Below are positions 34,352-43,026 of a DNA stretch of 64,000 bases, one piece after another; the first letter of the stretch is position 1; each line of letters starts with the position of its first letter. The notes beneath the pieces are model-generated. The model made no database searches. It saw only the letters and a program-made list of their open reading frames with translations, and was not told the DNA's origin. The position numbers and the translations under genes were made by a program. The stretch spans positions 62,001-126,000 of the forward strand of contig JAJTBS010000001.1 in assembly GCA_021286765.1 (NCBI GenBank), written 5' to 3'. Source of the stretch: Holophagaceae bacterium (GTDB lineage Bacteria; Acidobacteriota; Holophagae; Holophagales; Holophagaceae).

Positions 34352-35977
34352 ATGTTGTTCGGGGCCCTCGCAGCCACGCTGCCGCTCATCGTCCTGCTCA
34401 TCGGCATTCCGCTGATGATGAAACCCGCCGCGAAAGTCGCCCCCGTCGCGTGGCTGGTGACCGTGCTCACGGCCATCTTCGTCTTCCACTTCCCCGTGAA
34501 GGTGACCCTGCTTGCGGCGCTGCAGGGCGGCCTCACGGGCCTCTTTCCGATCATGTACATCCCCTTCGGCGCGCTGGTGGTCTATAACGTGCTGAAGACC
34601 ACCGGCTGGATGGACAAGATGCAGGGGGCCATGGCCAGCCTGACCATCGACCGCCGCGCCCAGGCCCTGCTCATCGCCTTCGGCTTCGGCGCCTTCCTGG
34701 AAGGCATCTGCGGGTTCGGCGCCCCCGTGGCCATTCCCGCCAGCATCCTCATCGGCCTGGGCTACAACCCGATGATGGCCGCCCTGGTCTGCCTCGTGGC
34801 CAACACCGGCCCCGTGCCCTTCGGCTCCCTGGCCATCCCCACCGTGACCCTGGCCAAGACCACGGGTCTGGACGTGATGAAGCTCTCCCAGATGACCGGG
34901 CGCTTCATGGCACCGCTGGCCATGATCATGGCCTTTGCCACGGTCTACGCCATGTCCAAGTCCAAGGGACTGAAGGGTGCCATCGGCACCATCCTGGTGG
35001 CGGGCCTCAGCTTCTCCATCACTGAGTTCCTGGTGTCGAACTTCATCGGCGCGGACCTCACTTCCGTGCTGGCAGGCCTCGCCTGCCTGGTGGCCACCGC
35101 CATCTACCTGAAGGCGCAGAAGCACGCCCAGCCTTGGCTCTTCGAGGGGGATGCCCCCGCCGACAACGCACCCAAGGCATTCAACGTCAAGGAGCTCTTC
35201 CTCTCCTGGCTGCCCTACCTCCTGCTGGCCGTGCTCGTCATCGCCGTGAACCTGCCCAAGACCAAGCCCCTCTTCGCGGGCGCTGCCCCTGGCTGGAACT
35301 GGCTGGTGCTCAAGACCCAGATCTACAACCCCGGCAAGCTCTATGCCTTCACCTGGCTGCAGACCCCCGGCACCATCATGCTCATCGCCGGCGCCATCGC
35401 CTTCCCGTTCATGGGCATCAAGTACTCCGTGATGGGCGAACAGTTCGGCAAGACCTTCAAGCAGATGATCCCCTCCTTCATCGCTGTGGCCTGCATCCTC
35501 TCCATCGCCGAGGTGATGAACCTGGCCCTGCCCATCATCGATCCCAAGACCAAGCTGGCGGTGGTGGGCGATCTCGCCACCAAGCAGATCTCCATGGTGG
35601 CCACCCTGGCCAACGGCATCGTGGCCCTGGTGAGCCAGCACGTCTACCCGCTGCTGAGCCCGCTCTTTGGCACCATCGGCGTCTTCCTCACGGGCAGCAA
35701 CACCTCGGCCAACGCGCTGTTCGGCAACCTGCAGAAGCTCACCGCCCAGGGCATGGGCCTCTCCGACATCCTCATGGCCTCAGCCGGCAGCGCGGGCGCC
35801 TCCGCGGGCAAGATGATCTCGCCCCAGAGCATCGTCATCGCCGCCACCGCCGTGGGCTTGGCGGGCAAGGAGGGCCTGATCATGCGCCAGACGATCAAGT
35901 ACACGATCCCCTACGTGATTCTGCTGGCCCTCATGACCTGGGGCTTCGCATTCCTGTTCCCGGGCCTCATTCCCTGA
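34352..35977 (+). CDS. L-lactate/glycolate permease (LldP/GlcA family)
   Basis: A 541-residue transporter with about 13 membrane helices. Family signatures are the FGFGAFLEGICGFGAPVAIPASIL segment (near residues 109-132), the GYNPMMAALVCLVANTGPVPFGS region and the C-terminal GSNTSANALFGNLQ plus PQSIVIAA. LldP and GlcA import lactate or glycolate with protons. Neighbouring glycerate kinase and malate synthase favour glycolate/glyoxylate-related use. GGAGGT lies 6 nt before the ATG; a GntR-type operator precedes it and a strong terminator ends the unit. Confidence 0.94.
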   Translation: MLFGALAATLPLIVLLIGIPLMMKPAAKVAPVAWLVTVLTAIFVFHFPVKVTLLAALQGGLTGLFPIMYIPFGALVVYNVLKTTGWMDKMQGAMASLTIDRRAQALLIAFGFGAFLEGICGFGAPVAIPASILIGLGYNPMMAALVCLVANTGPVPFGSLAIPTVTLAKTTGLDVMKLSQMTGRFMAPLAMIMAFATVYAMSKSKGLKGAIGTILVAGLSFSITEFLVSNFIGADLTSVLAGLACLVATAIYLKAQKHAQPWLFEGDAPADNAPKAFNVKELFLSWLPYLLLAVLVIAVNLPKTKPLFAGAAPGWNWLVLKTQIYNPGKLYAFTWLQTPGTIMLIAGAIAFPFMGIKYSVMGEQFGKTFKQMIPSFIAVACILSIAEVMNLALPIIDPKTKLAVVGDLATKQISMVATLANGIVALVSQHVYPLLSPLFGTIGVFLTGSNTSANALFGNLQKLTAQGMGLSDILMASAGSAGASAGKMISPQSIVIAATAVGLAGKEGLIMRQTIKYTIPYVILLALMTWGFAFLFPGLIP

Positions 35978-35989
35978 TGAGACAAGAGG

Positions 35990-36028
35990 CCACCGCCAAG
36001 ACGCCTCCGCGTCTTGGCGGTGGTTTTT
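35990..36028 (+). terminator. Strong intrinsic terminator after permease
   Basis: CCACCGCCAAGACGC (35990-36004) and GCGTCTTGGCGGTGG (36009-36023) form a perfect 15-bp stem with a 4-nt loop and five T (36024-36028). Confidence 0.93.
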
Positions 36029-36064
36029 ACCTTTGAGTGCAACACCTGTGTGAGAGGTGGGCCC

Positions 36065-37210
36065 ATGCGCATCATCGTGGCTCCGGATTCCTTCAAGGGC
36101 AGCGTGTCGGCCCTCGGTGTGGCCGAGGCCATGGAGCGCGGCATCCAGGCCGTGTTCCCCGACGCGGAGGTGCTCAAGGTCCCCATCGCCGACGGCGGCG
36201 AAGGCACGGTGGAGGCGCTGGTGGCCGCCACCGGCGGTCGCCTCATGCACACGGAGGTGCGCGGGCCCCTGGGGGATCCCGTGCGCGCCCACTGGGGCAT
36301 CTCCGGCGACGGCACCACCGCCTTCCTGGAAATGGCCTCGGCCTCGGGCCTGCCCCTGATCCCAAAAGAGCGCCGCGATCCGCGCAGCACGAGCACCTAC
36401 GGTACAGGCCAGCTGATGAAGGCGGCGCTGGACGCCGGGCTCCGCAAGCTGGTCATCGGCATCGGGGGCAGTGCCACCAACGACGGCGGCTCGGGCATGG
36501 CCCGGGCGCTGGGCGCGCGCTTCCTCGATGCCGAAGGGCGTGATCTGCCGGAAGGCGGAGCCGCCCTGGCGCGGCTCGCCCGCGTGGATCTGACGGGCCT
36601 GGATCCGCGCCTGGCTTCTTGCGCCCTCCTCGTGGCCTGCGATGTGGACAATCCGCTCTGCGGTCCCCGCGGGGCCTCCGCCGTCTATGGACCGCAGAAG
36701 GGCGCCATGCCGGAGATGGTGGAAGCCTTGGACGCGGCTCTTGGCGTCTTCGCGGGCGTGGCCACTGCCGCCACGGGCCGCGACATCGCCCTGTCGCCCG
36801 GGGCCGGCGCCGCCGGGGGCCTGGGCGCCGGGCTGCTCTTCTTCACGCCGGCCAGCCTGCGGCCTGGCGTGTCCATCGTGCTGGAGACCACGGGCTTCGA
36901 GGCCCTGGTTCAGGGCGCGGATCTGGTCATCACCGGTGAGGGCCGCACGGACTTCCAGACGGCCATGGGGAAGGCGCCCGTGGGCGTTGCGGCGGTGGCC
37001 CGCCGCCACGGCGTGCCCGTGCTCTGCCTCTCGGGCGGGCTGGGCGACGGCGCGGAGGACGTGCTGGCCCATGGCATCGACGCCCTGGCCAGCACCGTGC
37101 CCCAGCCCATGGCCCTGGAGGCCTGCATGGACCAGGGGGCCGCCCTGGTGGAGGCCGCGGCCCGGCGCGTCTGCCGGATGCTGAGGGTGGGGATGGCGCT
37201 GCGCCGGTAG
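36065..37210 (+). CDS. Glycerate kinase (GarK/GlxK family, type I)
   Basis: A 381-residue glycerate kinase with the N-terminal IIVAPDSFKGS, the IADGGEGT motif (residues about 42-49), IGIGGSATNDGG, and TGEGRTDFQTAMGK in the C-terminal half. It phosphorylates D-glycerate to 2- or 3-phosphoglycerate. ATG at 36065 is chosen because it begins the conserved domain; an upstream in-frame start near 36014 lies next to the terminator hairpin. It stands between the permease and malate synthase genes, consistent with C2/C3 hydroxyacid assimilation. Confidence 0.95.
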   Translation: MRIIVAPDSFKGSVSALGVAEAMERGIQAVFPDAEVLKVPIADGGEGTVEALVAATGGRLMHTEVRGPLGDPVRAHWGISGDGTTAFLEMASASGLPLIPKERRDPRSTSTYGTGQLMKAALDAGLRKLVIGIGGSATNDGGSGMARALGARFLDAEGRDLPEGGAALARLARVDLTGLDPRLASCALLVACDVDNPLCGPRGASAVYGPQKGAMPEMVEALDAALGVFAGVATAATGRDIALSPGAGAAGGLGAGLLFFTPASLRPGVSIVLETTGFEALVQGADLVITGEGRTDFQTAMGKAPVGVAAVARRHGVPVLCLSGGLGDGAEDVLAHGIDALASTVPQPMALEACMDQGAALVEAAARRVCRMLRVGMALRR

Positions 37211-37228
37211 GCCGAGCGCACCGGGTGC

Positions 37229-37269
37229 GTGGCGATCCGCATCTCCCAGACCCCCAAGGGGATCGCCAC
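37229..37269. other. 10-bp hairpin in the glycerate kinase-malate synthase gap
   Basis: GTGGCGATCC (37229-37238) is perfectly complementary to GGATCGCCAC (37260-37269) across 21 nt. There is no poly-T tract. A smaller dyad, GAATC-GAAAA-GATTC, lies at 37374-37388. Otherwise the 282-nt gap shows nothing recognisable. Confidence 0.4.
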
Positions 37270-37492
37270 CAGCTCCCCGCACTGCCACCCGGCCTCGACG
37301 GCCATCCTCGACAGGGGTGCCGCGATCGGAGCGGAGACCTAGCGGACCGCTCGATCAGGGAATCCGGGTTCAGGAATCGAAAAGATTCTCTGGTCTCCCG
37401 GGCGCGGAGAAGGGAAATTGGATGTCAGGGCAGCGAATGACACGTCTGGGAACCAGAGCCGCGGAATCCTCCCGGCTCCGTCGGAGGTTACG

Positions 37493-39367
37493 ATGACCAC
37501 TTCTCTGGAATTCCGCGCGGGGATCCTGGCCCAGTATCCGGATGTCTACACCCCGGAGGTGCTCCGCGCCCTGGAGGCGCTGGCGCCGCTCAACGAGCGC
37601 CGCCGCGAGCGCATGGCCGCCCGCACCGCCCTGCGCAAGCGCCGCCATGCGAAGGGCGAGCGCATCGCCTTCCTCGACCCCGGGTCCCTCATTCCCGGCA
37701 CGCAGATCACGGTGGCGGACGCCCGCGCCGGGAACTTCGACGGGGCCGTGATCCCGCCCGATCTCCAGCGCCAGTGGATCCAGGGCACGGGCCCGGCCAC
37801 CAAGCCGCGCGCCGATGTCCGCTCCGGCATTCGCAACGTGGCCTACGCGCTGCTGTCGGGGGCCGATGGCTGGATGTTCGACGGCGAGGATGCCCTGGGC
37901 CAGGTGGACACCATGTCTCTGGACAACCACCGCAACCTCAAGCTTGCCATCGCCCGCGATCCCCTCTTCCTGGAGGTGGCCGAAGAGGTCTCCCGCGAGA
38001 TGAACCAGTGGGCCCAGGGATTTCTTGGGCGCCCCATCATCGCGGACTGGCGCCGGCAGCTGGACTTCACCACGGTGATCTACCGGGTGCGGGGCCTCCA
38101 TCTGGACGACCGCCACATCCGCCTGGATGGCCAAGGCTTCTCGGCCTCCATCACGGACATGGTGATGTTCGTGGTGAACAACCACCGGCAGCTCCAGGCC
38201 GCCGGCCGCAGCCTCGTCCTCTACCTGCCCAAGACCCAGACCGCCGAGGACGCGGCGCTCTTCAACGCCATGATCCTCGCCCTGGAGGCGCACCTGGGGC
38301 TGCCTGTGGGCACCATCAAGTGCTACGTGCTGGTGGAGCAGATCGAGCAGTGCTTCCAGCTCATGGAGATCCGGGCGGCCCTGTCCCCCCATTTCGTGGG
38401 CTTCAACACAGGCCGCTGGGACTACATCAACAGCGTCTCCGATGCCCTGGCCTGGGACCGCGACTTCGTGAACCCCAACATCCAGGCCATCACCATGACC
38501 TACGGCTACATGCGGACCTACGAGGACCGCGTGCGCCGGGCCATGAACACGCCGGACCGCCATGGCCGCTTCGCCCTCTGGCAGGGTGGCATGGAGCCCA
38601 ACATCCCCGTGGGGTCCGAGGCCGGCGTCTCCGCGAGCATGAAGAAGGCCGTGGCCGGCGCCGAGCGGGAGCAGCGCGAGGGGGCCTCGGGCAAGTGGGT
38701 GGCCCACTGGAAGATGGTCCACATCGTGCGGCCTGTGTGGGAGAAGGCTGGGCAGGACAACCAGGCCGGGCGGAGCTTCCCGCCCCTCACCTACACGCCG
38801 GAGGATGCCGCCGGGCTCATGCAGCTGGAGCCGGCCCCACGCACCATCGCCGGGGCCCGGGACCTGCTGTCCGTGGCCCTGCAGTACGGCAACGCCTTCC
38901 TGCGTGGTTTCCAGGCCGCGGCCCTGAAGCCTGCGGACTTCTTCGGCAACGACGACGTGCTCTACCTCATGGAGGACATGGCCACGGGCGAGATTCGCTT
39001 GTCCATCCTCTGGGAGTGGATCCACAAGGGCGCCACCCTCACGGAGGCCGATGCCGGAACCGGGTGTGCCGCCGGGGATCCCTTCACGCCGGCCCTCTTC
39101 GCCCGCCTCCTGGAAGAGGAGTACGCCAAGCTCCGCCGGGCGGGCAACCGCGACGTCCATGACGACTCCAAGGACACCACTTTGCCCATTGCCCGTGCCA
39201 TCGTCCGGACCTACGTCCAGAGCGACCTCAAGGCGCCCTGGTACGTGGACCTGCTGAACCTCAATCTGGGCGTGGAGCAGCTGTCCGAGGCCGAACGGCG
39301 CATCACCTTGTTCCTGGAGGCCTTCGGGAAGGACGGAACGCGGCTGACCGGGAACCTGGATTTCTGA
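37493..39367 (+). CDS. aceB: Malate synthase A-type enzyme, enlarged
   Basis: Condenses glyoxylate and acetyl-CoA to malate. At 624 residues it is about 90 longer than E. coli AceB. Recognisable motifs in order: SGADGWMFDGEDA, GFNTGRWDYINS, GGMEPNIPVGSEA (equivalent to GGMAAFIP), GKWVAHWK (equivalent to TWVAHP) and the C-terminal catalytic MEDMATGEIRLSILWEWIHK. Extra length is spread through the loop around residues 380-410 and the C-terminal domain. GGAGGT lies 4 nt before ATG 37493. No isocitrate lyase is nearby, so glyoxylate may come from glycolate. Confidence 0.88.
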   Translation: MTTSLEFRAGILAQYPDVYTPEVLRALEALAPLNERRRERMAARTALRKRRHAKGERIAFLDPGSLIPGTQITVADARAGNFDGAVIPPDLQRQWIQGTGPATKPRADVRSGIRNVAYALLSGADGWMFDGEDALGQVDTMSLDNHRNLKLAIARDPLFLEVAEEVSREMNQWAQGFLGRPIIADWRRQLDFTTVIYRVRGLHLDDRHIRLDGQGFSASITDMVMFVVNNHRQLQAAGRSLVLYLPKTQTAEDAALFNAMILALEAHLGLPVGTIKCYVLVEQIEQCFQLMEIRAALSPHFVGFNTGRWDYINSVSDALAWDRDFVNPNIQAITMTYGYMRTYEDRVRRAMNTPDRHGRFALWQGGMEPNIPVGSEAGVSASMKKAVAGAEREQREGASGKWVAHWKMVHIVRPVWEKAGQDNQAGRSFPPLTYTPEDAAGLMQLEPAPRTIAGARDLLSVALQYGNAFLRGFQAAALKPADFFGNDDVLYLMEDMATGEIRLSILWEWIHKGATLTEADAGTGCAAGDPFTPALFARLLEEEYAKLRRAGNRDVHDDSKDTTLPIARAIVRTYVQSDLKAPWYVDLLNLNLGVEQLSEAERRITLFLEAFGKDGTRLTGNLDF

Positions 39368-39385
39368 GCTCCGGCCGCAGGGCCC

Positions 39386-40129
39386 TCAGGCGTCCTCCGG
39401 CGGCAGGGGCTGGCCCTTCGGAAAGTGCTCCTTCGCGCACTCGGGGCACATGCCGTGGGTGAAGGAGGCTTCCGTGTGCTCGGCGAGGTAGTGCTCAACT
39501 TGGGTCCACAGGCCCTCGTCGTTCCGGATTTTCTTGCACCAGGAGCAGATCGGGAGCATGCCCTGGAGGGTGCGGATCTCGTTGAGGCTCTGCTGGAGCG
39601 CCAGGTTCGCCTCGTGCAGGTGCTTCCGCTCCTCGTCGTGGGTGGCCACCACCACCCACAGCATCAGGACGCAGGCCACGACGCTGACCAGGAACCCTGT
39701 GGTGAGGTCGAGGTAGCGGTCGAAGGGCGTCTGGAACGGAATCGACCAGCCGGGGTGCATGTGGTCCAGGGCCAGCAGCGCCAGCACGTCCGCCAGGAAG
39801 AGGATCAGGTAGACCCAGCGCTCCCGCCCGCGGAAGAAGATGCCGTTGATCATGACGCCAGCGAAGAAGAACATGGCGATGCTGCCCTGGGAGCCTGCGT
39901 CTGTGAACCAGCACAGGTTGAGGACCAGGGCCACGATCCCGAAGAAGGTGCGCATGTAGTGGGATCCGCGGAGCGAGGCCCGGTAGAGGGCCAGGGCCAC
40001 CAGCCCGAAGACGGCGATGGTGGCATTGAGCATCCACGGCAGGTTCTGGATCGTGTTCACCGGGATGACGACGGCGAAGGAGAGGAAGGCCGCCGCCAGG
40101 CAGAGCAGACGGAAGAGCCGGAGCTCCAT
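39386..40129 (-). CDS. Membrane protein with cysteine-rich C-terminal module
   Basis: A 247-residue protein with about six membrane helices (residues 5-170), a short coiled segment (THDEERKHLHEANLALQQSL) and a tail containing LPICSWCKKIRNDEGLW ... HGMCPECAKEHF. That CxxCKKIR...CPEC tail is often found at the end of sensor kinases and response regulators, where it is thought to bind metal or act in signalling. No kinase domain is present. ATG 40129 is chosen for its AGGA site; a TTG at 40186 would add 19 residues. It is the last gene of the proline-linked minus-strand cluster. Confidence 0.75.
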   Translation of the reverse strand: MELRLFRLLCLAAAFLSFAVVIPVNTIQNLPWMLNATIAVFGLVALALYRASLRGSHYMRTFFGIVALVLNLCWFTDAGSQGSIAMFFFAGVMINGIFFRGRERWVYLILFLADVLALLALDHMHPGWSIPFQTPFDRYLDLTTGFLVSVVACVLMLWVVVATHDEERKHLHEANLALQQSLNEIRTLQGMLPICSWCKKIRNDEGLWTQVEHYLAEHTEASFTHGMCPECAKEHFPKGQPLPPEDA

Positions 40130-40212
40130 GTTCGGTTCCTGGGCGGGGGAGAACTCGTATCGAAGGGAAGCGAGGAAGGACTTCAAGGGCTGGATCCCTG
40201 GGGCGGATGGGC

Positions 40213-43026
40213 TCAGCGCAGTCTACTCGCCTCGGCGGCGAACGCATCCAGGGCGCGGTAGTAGGGATCGATGCTGGGGATGAAGTGGCGCTCGTTGGCC
40301 GCGTGGGGGCCGATGCCCGTCTGGCCCCACACCACGGCCTGCCCACCGGGGGCGAAGCGGGCGGAGGTGCCGGCGCCCTTGCGGCCCAGGCGCACGTCGC
40401 CTCCGGCGGTGGTGATGCCCGCCAGCAGGGCCTTGAGGTAGGGATTCTCGGGATCGCAGGCCACGCCGGGCTCCCAGGCGGAGGGCAGGAACTCCAGCTG
40501 CAGCTCGGCGGCCAGGGCCTCGATCTCCGCCCGCATCTTTGACACATCGTCCTGGGGGATGGCGCGGATCTCTACGCCCAGGGAACCCCGGTCCGGGGTG
40601 ATGTTGTAGATGCCCGGCGTGCCCACCTGGATGTAGGCGAAGCGGGCCAGGGACTGCCAGCCGTCGCTGGACTTGAGCGTCAGGTGCTTCGCGAACAGCT
40701 CGCGCAGGGACTCCCGGGCGCTGAGCAGCCGCTCGGTGAGGTCGCTGCCGCCGGCCAGGCCGCTGTGGCCCCGGGTGCCGTGGGCGATGAGCTCGAAGCG
40801 CAGGACGCCGCGGTTCTGGGTGCAGACCTCGCCCCACAGCTCGGTGCCCTTCTCGCCAGTGCGCTCCCCCGCGATGAAGAAGGAGGGCTCATAGTCCCAC
40901 TCGTCTTTGAGCGCCTTCAGCACGTGGGGCGTGCCCATGGGCTCCAGCTCCCCGTTCTCCTCGTTGCCCACCAGCAGCAGGTTGATGGGCGGATAGGGCG
41001 CGCCCTTCCTGAGCGTGTCCTTCATCCAGACAAGGTAGGTGGAGACCACGGTCTTCATGTCCGCCGCGCCACGGCCATACAGGTAGTCGCCCTGGATCCG
41101 CGGTTCGAACTGGGTGTCGTCCGGCTCGGGCTCCACCACGTCGAAGTGGCCGCATAGCATGGCCGGGGCCTTCTCGCCGCCGGGGAAGTGGGCCAGCACC
41201 GCCGGGAAAGGGCCCTGGTCGAAGGTGCGCACGGGCACGCCGTGATTGCGGAGGTAGTCATGGACGAAGGTGGCGGCGCGGTGCACCTCGGGCAGCCGCT
41301 CCTCGGGGCAGGCCGTGACGCTGGGGATGCGCACCAGGCGCTGGGAGAGGGCGACCACTTCCGTGGTCTTGTCGGGGTAGTCCGCATCCACCAGGTTTTC
41401 AGGCCGGGGCTGGAAGCGGACGGGGGCCTGGGGATCCAGGGTCACCTCGTCGCGGGCATGCTCCACGAAGTCGCGCAGCTTGCCCTCCTCGTCACCGAGG
41501 TCTGCCAGGTGGGCCGTGATGGCCTCCACTTCGTCGCGCACCCGGAGCTTGCGGGATTCCGCCAGCTCCACCAGCAGGTCTGGGGGCACGATGTCCGAGC
41601 TGCCGAGCCGGGCCTTCAGGGTCTGACGGATGCGCTCGGCGGTGCTCGGGGCGCCCGCAGCCAGGTCGCGAAGCGGCTGGAGGTCGTCCCACAGGCCCAG
41701 GGCCTCGGCCAGCGGCCGCATCTGGAGGAGGGTCCAGTCCAGGAAGGCGGACAGGGACACGGGCTTGGCCGTGAGGGGATCCTCCATGACGCCGCGCAGG
41801 CCCTCCTTGGCGGCCAGCTCCTCGTTGCGCCGGGCCCGCTTGATGTCCTCGGCGTCGTAGCGGAAGCCGCGGGCGAAGTCGGGATCCGCATAGAAGCGGA
41901 GCAGCAGCAGGTGCTTCAGCGTGAGGTTGGCGATGTCCAGGGCCAGGTCGTGGCCGGGGTCATCGGTGCGCACCTCCACGCGGGCCATGGGCAGGTCGAT
42001 GCGGGCGAAGAGGTTCTGCCGCTCGATCTGGGCGGCCATGTCCTCCACATTGCGCGTCTGCCCTGCGGCGAAGAGCCCCCGGGCGTAGATGTCGTGCAGC
42101 TGGTCGCTGGTGACCTGGATGAGCCGCTCCACGGGCTCTGCCTGGGAGCGGGCGCGGACCGGGATCCAGTTGTTGTTGCCGAAGCGAACGCCGCTGCGCA
42201 CCAGGTCGTAGGACAGGCGCAGGTAGTCGGGGTGGCTGCGGTTCAGGTCCGGCACGTCCAGGGCCGGCGGGTTCGGGAAGGTGAGGTTCCGCACGGATTC
42301 GTAAGGCGTGAGCCGCACCACGGGCTTGCCGTCCTCCTCCGAAGCCTGGAGGGGCGTGCTGGCGCTGGTGGCGATGAAGAGCGCGGCGAAGGCGCGCATG
42401 AGCCGGGTGCCCGTGATGTAGACCCGGTTCTTGTAGTCATCCAGGTGCGTGTCGCCCCGCTCGCTGGCGGACAAGTGCATGAAGTCCCAGGCCAGCATGG
42501 GCTCGGGCAGGCTCAGGTTGGAGTGGGTGCCGGCCGTGGCCAGCTCGGTGCCGTACATGTCCACGCAGCGCTGCAGGTAGCGGCGCTTGGCCAGGTGCCA
42601 GGACTCGGGCACGCAGTCCGGGCCGATCTTGGGCAGCACGAGGAGGTTGCCGTGCCAGTAGTGGAGCGGCTCCCCGAAGCTGCGGCCGGCCTTGGCCAGG
42701 GCGTTGATGAGGGCGCCCTCCAGCAGGCGGCCTTCGTACACCGCCCCCTTCGGGGTGTGGTAGGGCTTGGTCACCCACTCGATCATCCAGTGGAAGACCT
42801 CCAGCTGGTGGTATTCCTCGGTCCAGGGCGACAGCACCTTCGAGCGCAGGTGGTCCACGAAGGACATGTGATCGGGCCCGGTGCCCACCGTCAGCAGTGG
42901 CCGGAACTGCGGATCCACCAGGTTCCACTCCAGCTCCAGCCCGCAGAGCCCGCCCGAGGGGCGGGTTTCCAGCGCGGTCTGGCGCGCCAGCTGGAACTTC
43001 TCGACGAAGGCGTTCAGGTCGAACAC
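40213..43026 (-). CDS. Glutamate-cysteine-ligase-like / M20 metallopeptidase fusion
   Basis: A single 937-residue frame with two enzyme domains. Residues 1-400 resemble the GCS2 carboxylate-amine ligase family: GLELEWNLVD with the paired Glu, then THSNLSLPEPMLAWD. A helical linker follows (about 400-520). The C-terminal part is an M20/DapE-ArgE type peptidase with CGHFDVVEP (H627, D629), GRGAADMKT, GNEENGE, HGTRGHSG and a final IGPHAANERH. The GTG start shares its G with the aminotransferase TAG stop (TAGTG) and has GGAGG upstream. Both active sites look intact. The fusion and its pairing with proBA are unusual; substrate unknown. Confidence 0.85.
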   Translation of the reverse strand: MFDLNAFVEKFQLARQTALETRPSGGLCGLELEWNLVDPQFRPLLTVGTGPDHMSFVDHLRSKVLSPWTEEYHQLEVFHWMIEWVTKPYHTPKGAVYEGRLLEGALINALAKAGRSFGEPLHYWHGNLLVLPKIGPDCVPESWHLAKRRYLQRCVDMYGTELATAGTHSNLSLPEPMLAWDFMHLSASERGDTHLDDYKNRVYITGTRLMRAFAALFIATSASTPLQASEEDGKPVVRLTPYESVRNLTFPNPPALDVPDLNRSHPDYLRLSYDLVRSGVRFGNNNWIPVRARSQAEPVERLIQVTSDQLHDIYARGLFAAGQTRNVEDMAAQIERQNLFARIDLPMARVEVRTDDPGHDLALDIANLTLKHLLLLRFYADPDFARGFRYDAEDIKRARRNEELAAKEGLRGVMEDPLTAKPVSLSAFLDWTLLQMRPLAEALGLWDDLQPLRDLAAGAPSTAERIRQTLKARLGSSDIVPPDLLVELAESRKLRVRDEVEAITAHLADLGDEEGKLRDFVEHARDEVTLDPQAPVRFQPRPENLVDADYPDKTTEVVALSQRLVRIPSVTACPEERLPEVHRAATFVHDYLRNHGVPVRTFDQGPFPAVLAHFPGGEKAPAMLCGHFDVVEPEPDDTQFEPRIQGDYLYGRGAADMKTVVSTYLVWMKDTLRKGAPYPPINLLLVGNEENGELEPMGTPHVLKALKDEWDYEPSFFIAGERTGEKGTELWGEVCTQNRGVLRFELIAHGTRGHSGLAGGSDLTERLLSARESLRELFAKHLTLKSSDGWQSLARFAYIQVGTPGIYNITPDRGSLGVEIRAIPQDDVSKMRAEIEALAAELQLEFLPSAWEPGVACDPENPYLKALLAGITTAGGDVRLGRKGAGTSARFAPGGQAVVWGQTGIGPHAANERHFIPSIDPYYRALDAFAAEASRLR

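Noticed and set aside
32837-35641. 934-codon minus-strand open frame opposite tricorn and the permease
   Set aside because: It lies antisense to two strongly supported genes and consists of low-complexity His/Gly/Gln-rich sequence typical of frame shadows in GC-rich DNA.
36910-37305. Minus-strand frame whose first 30 codons look protein-like (GELVAIPLGVWEMRIATHPV)
   Set aside because: The rest overlaps the glycerate kinase gene as shadow. No family recognised and no ribosome site, so I would not call a pseudogene.
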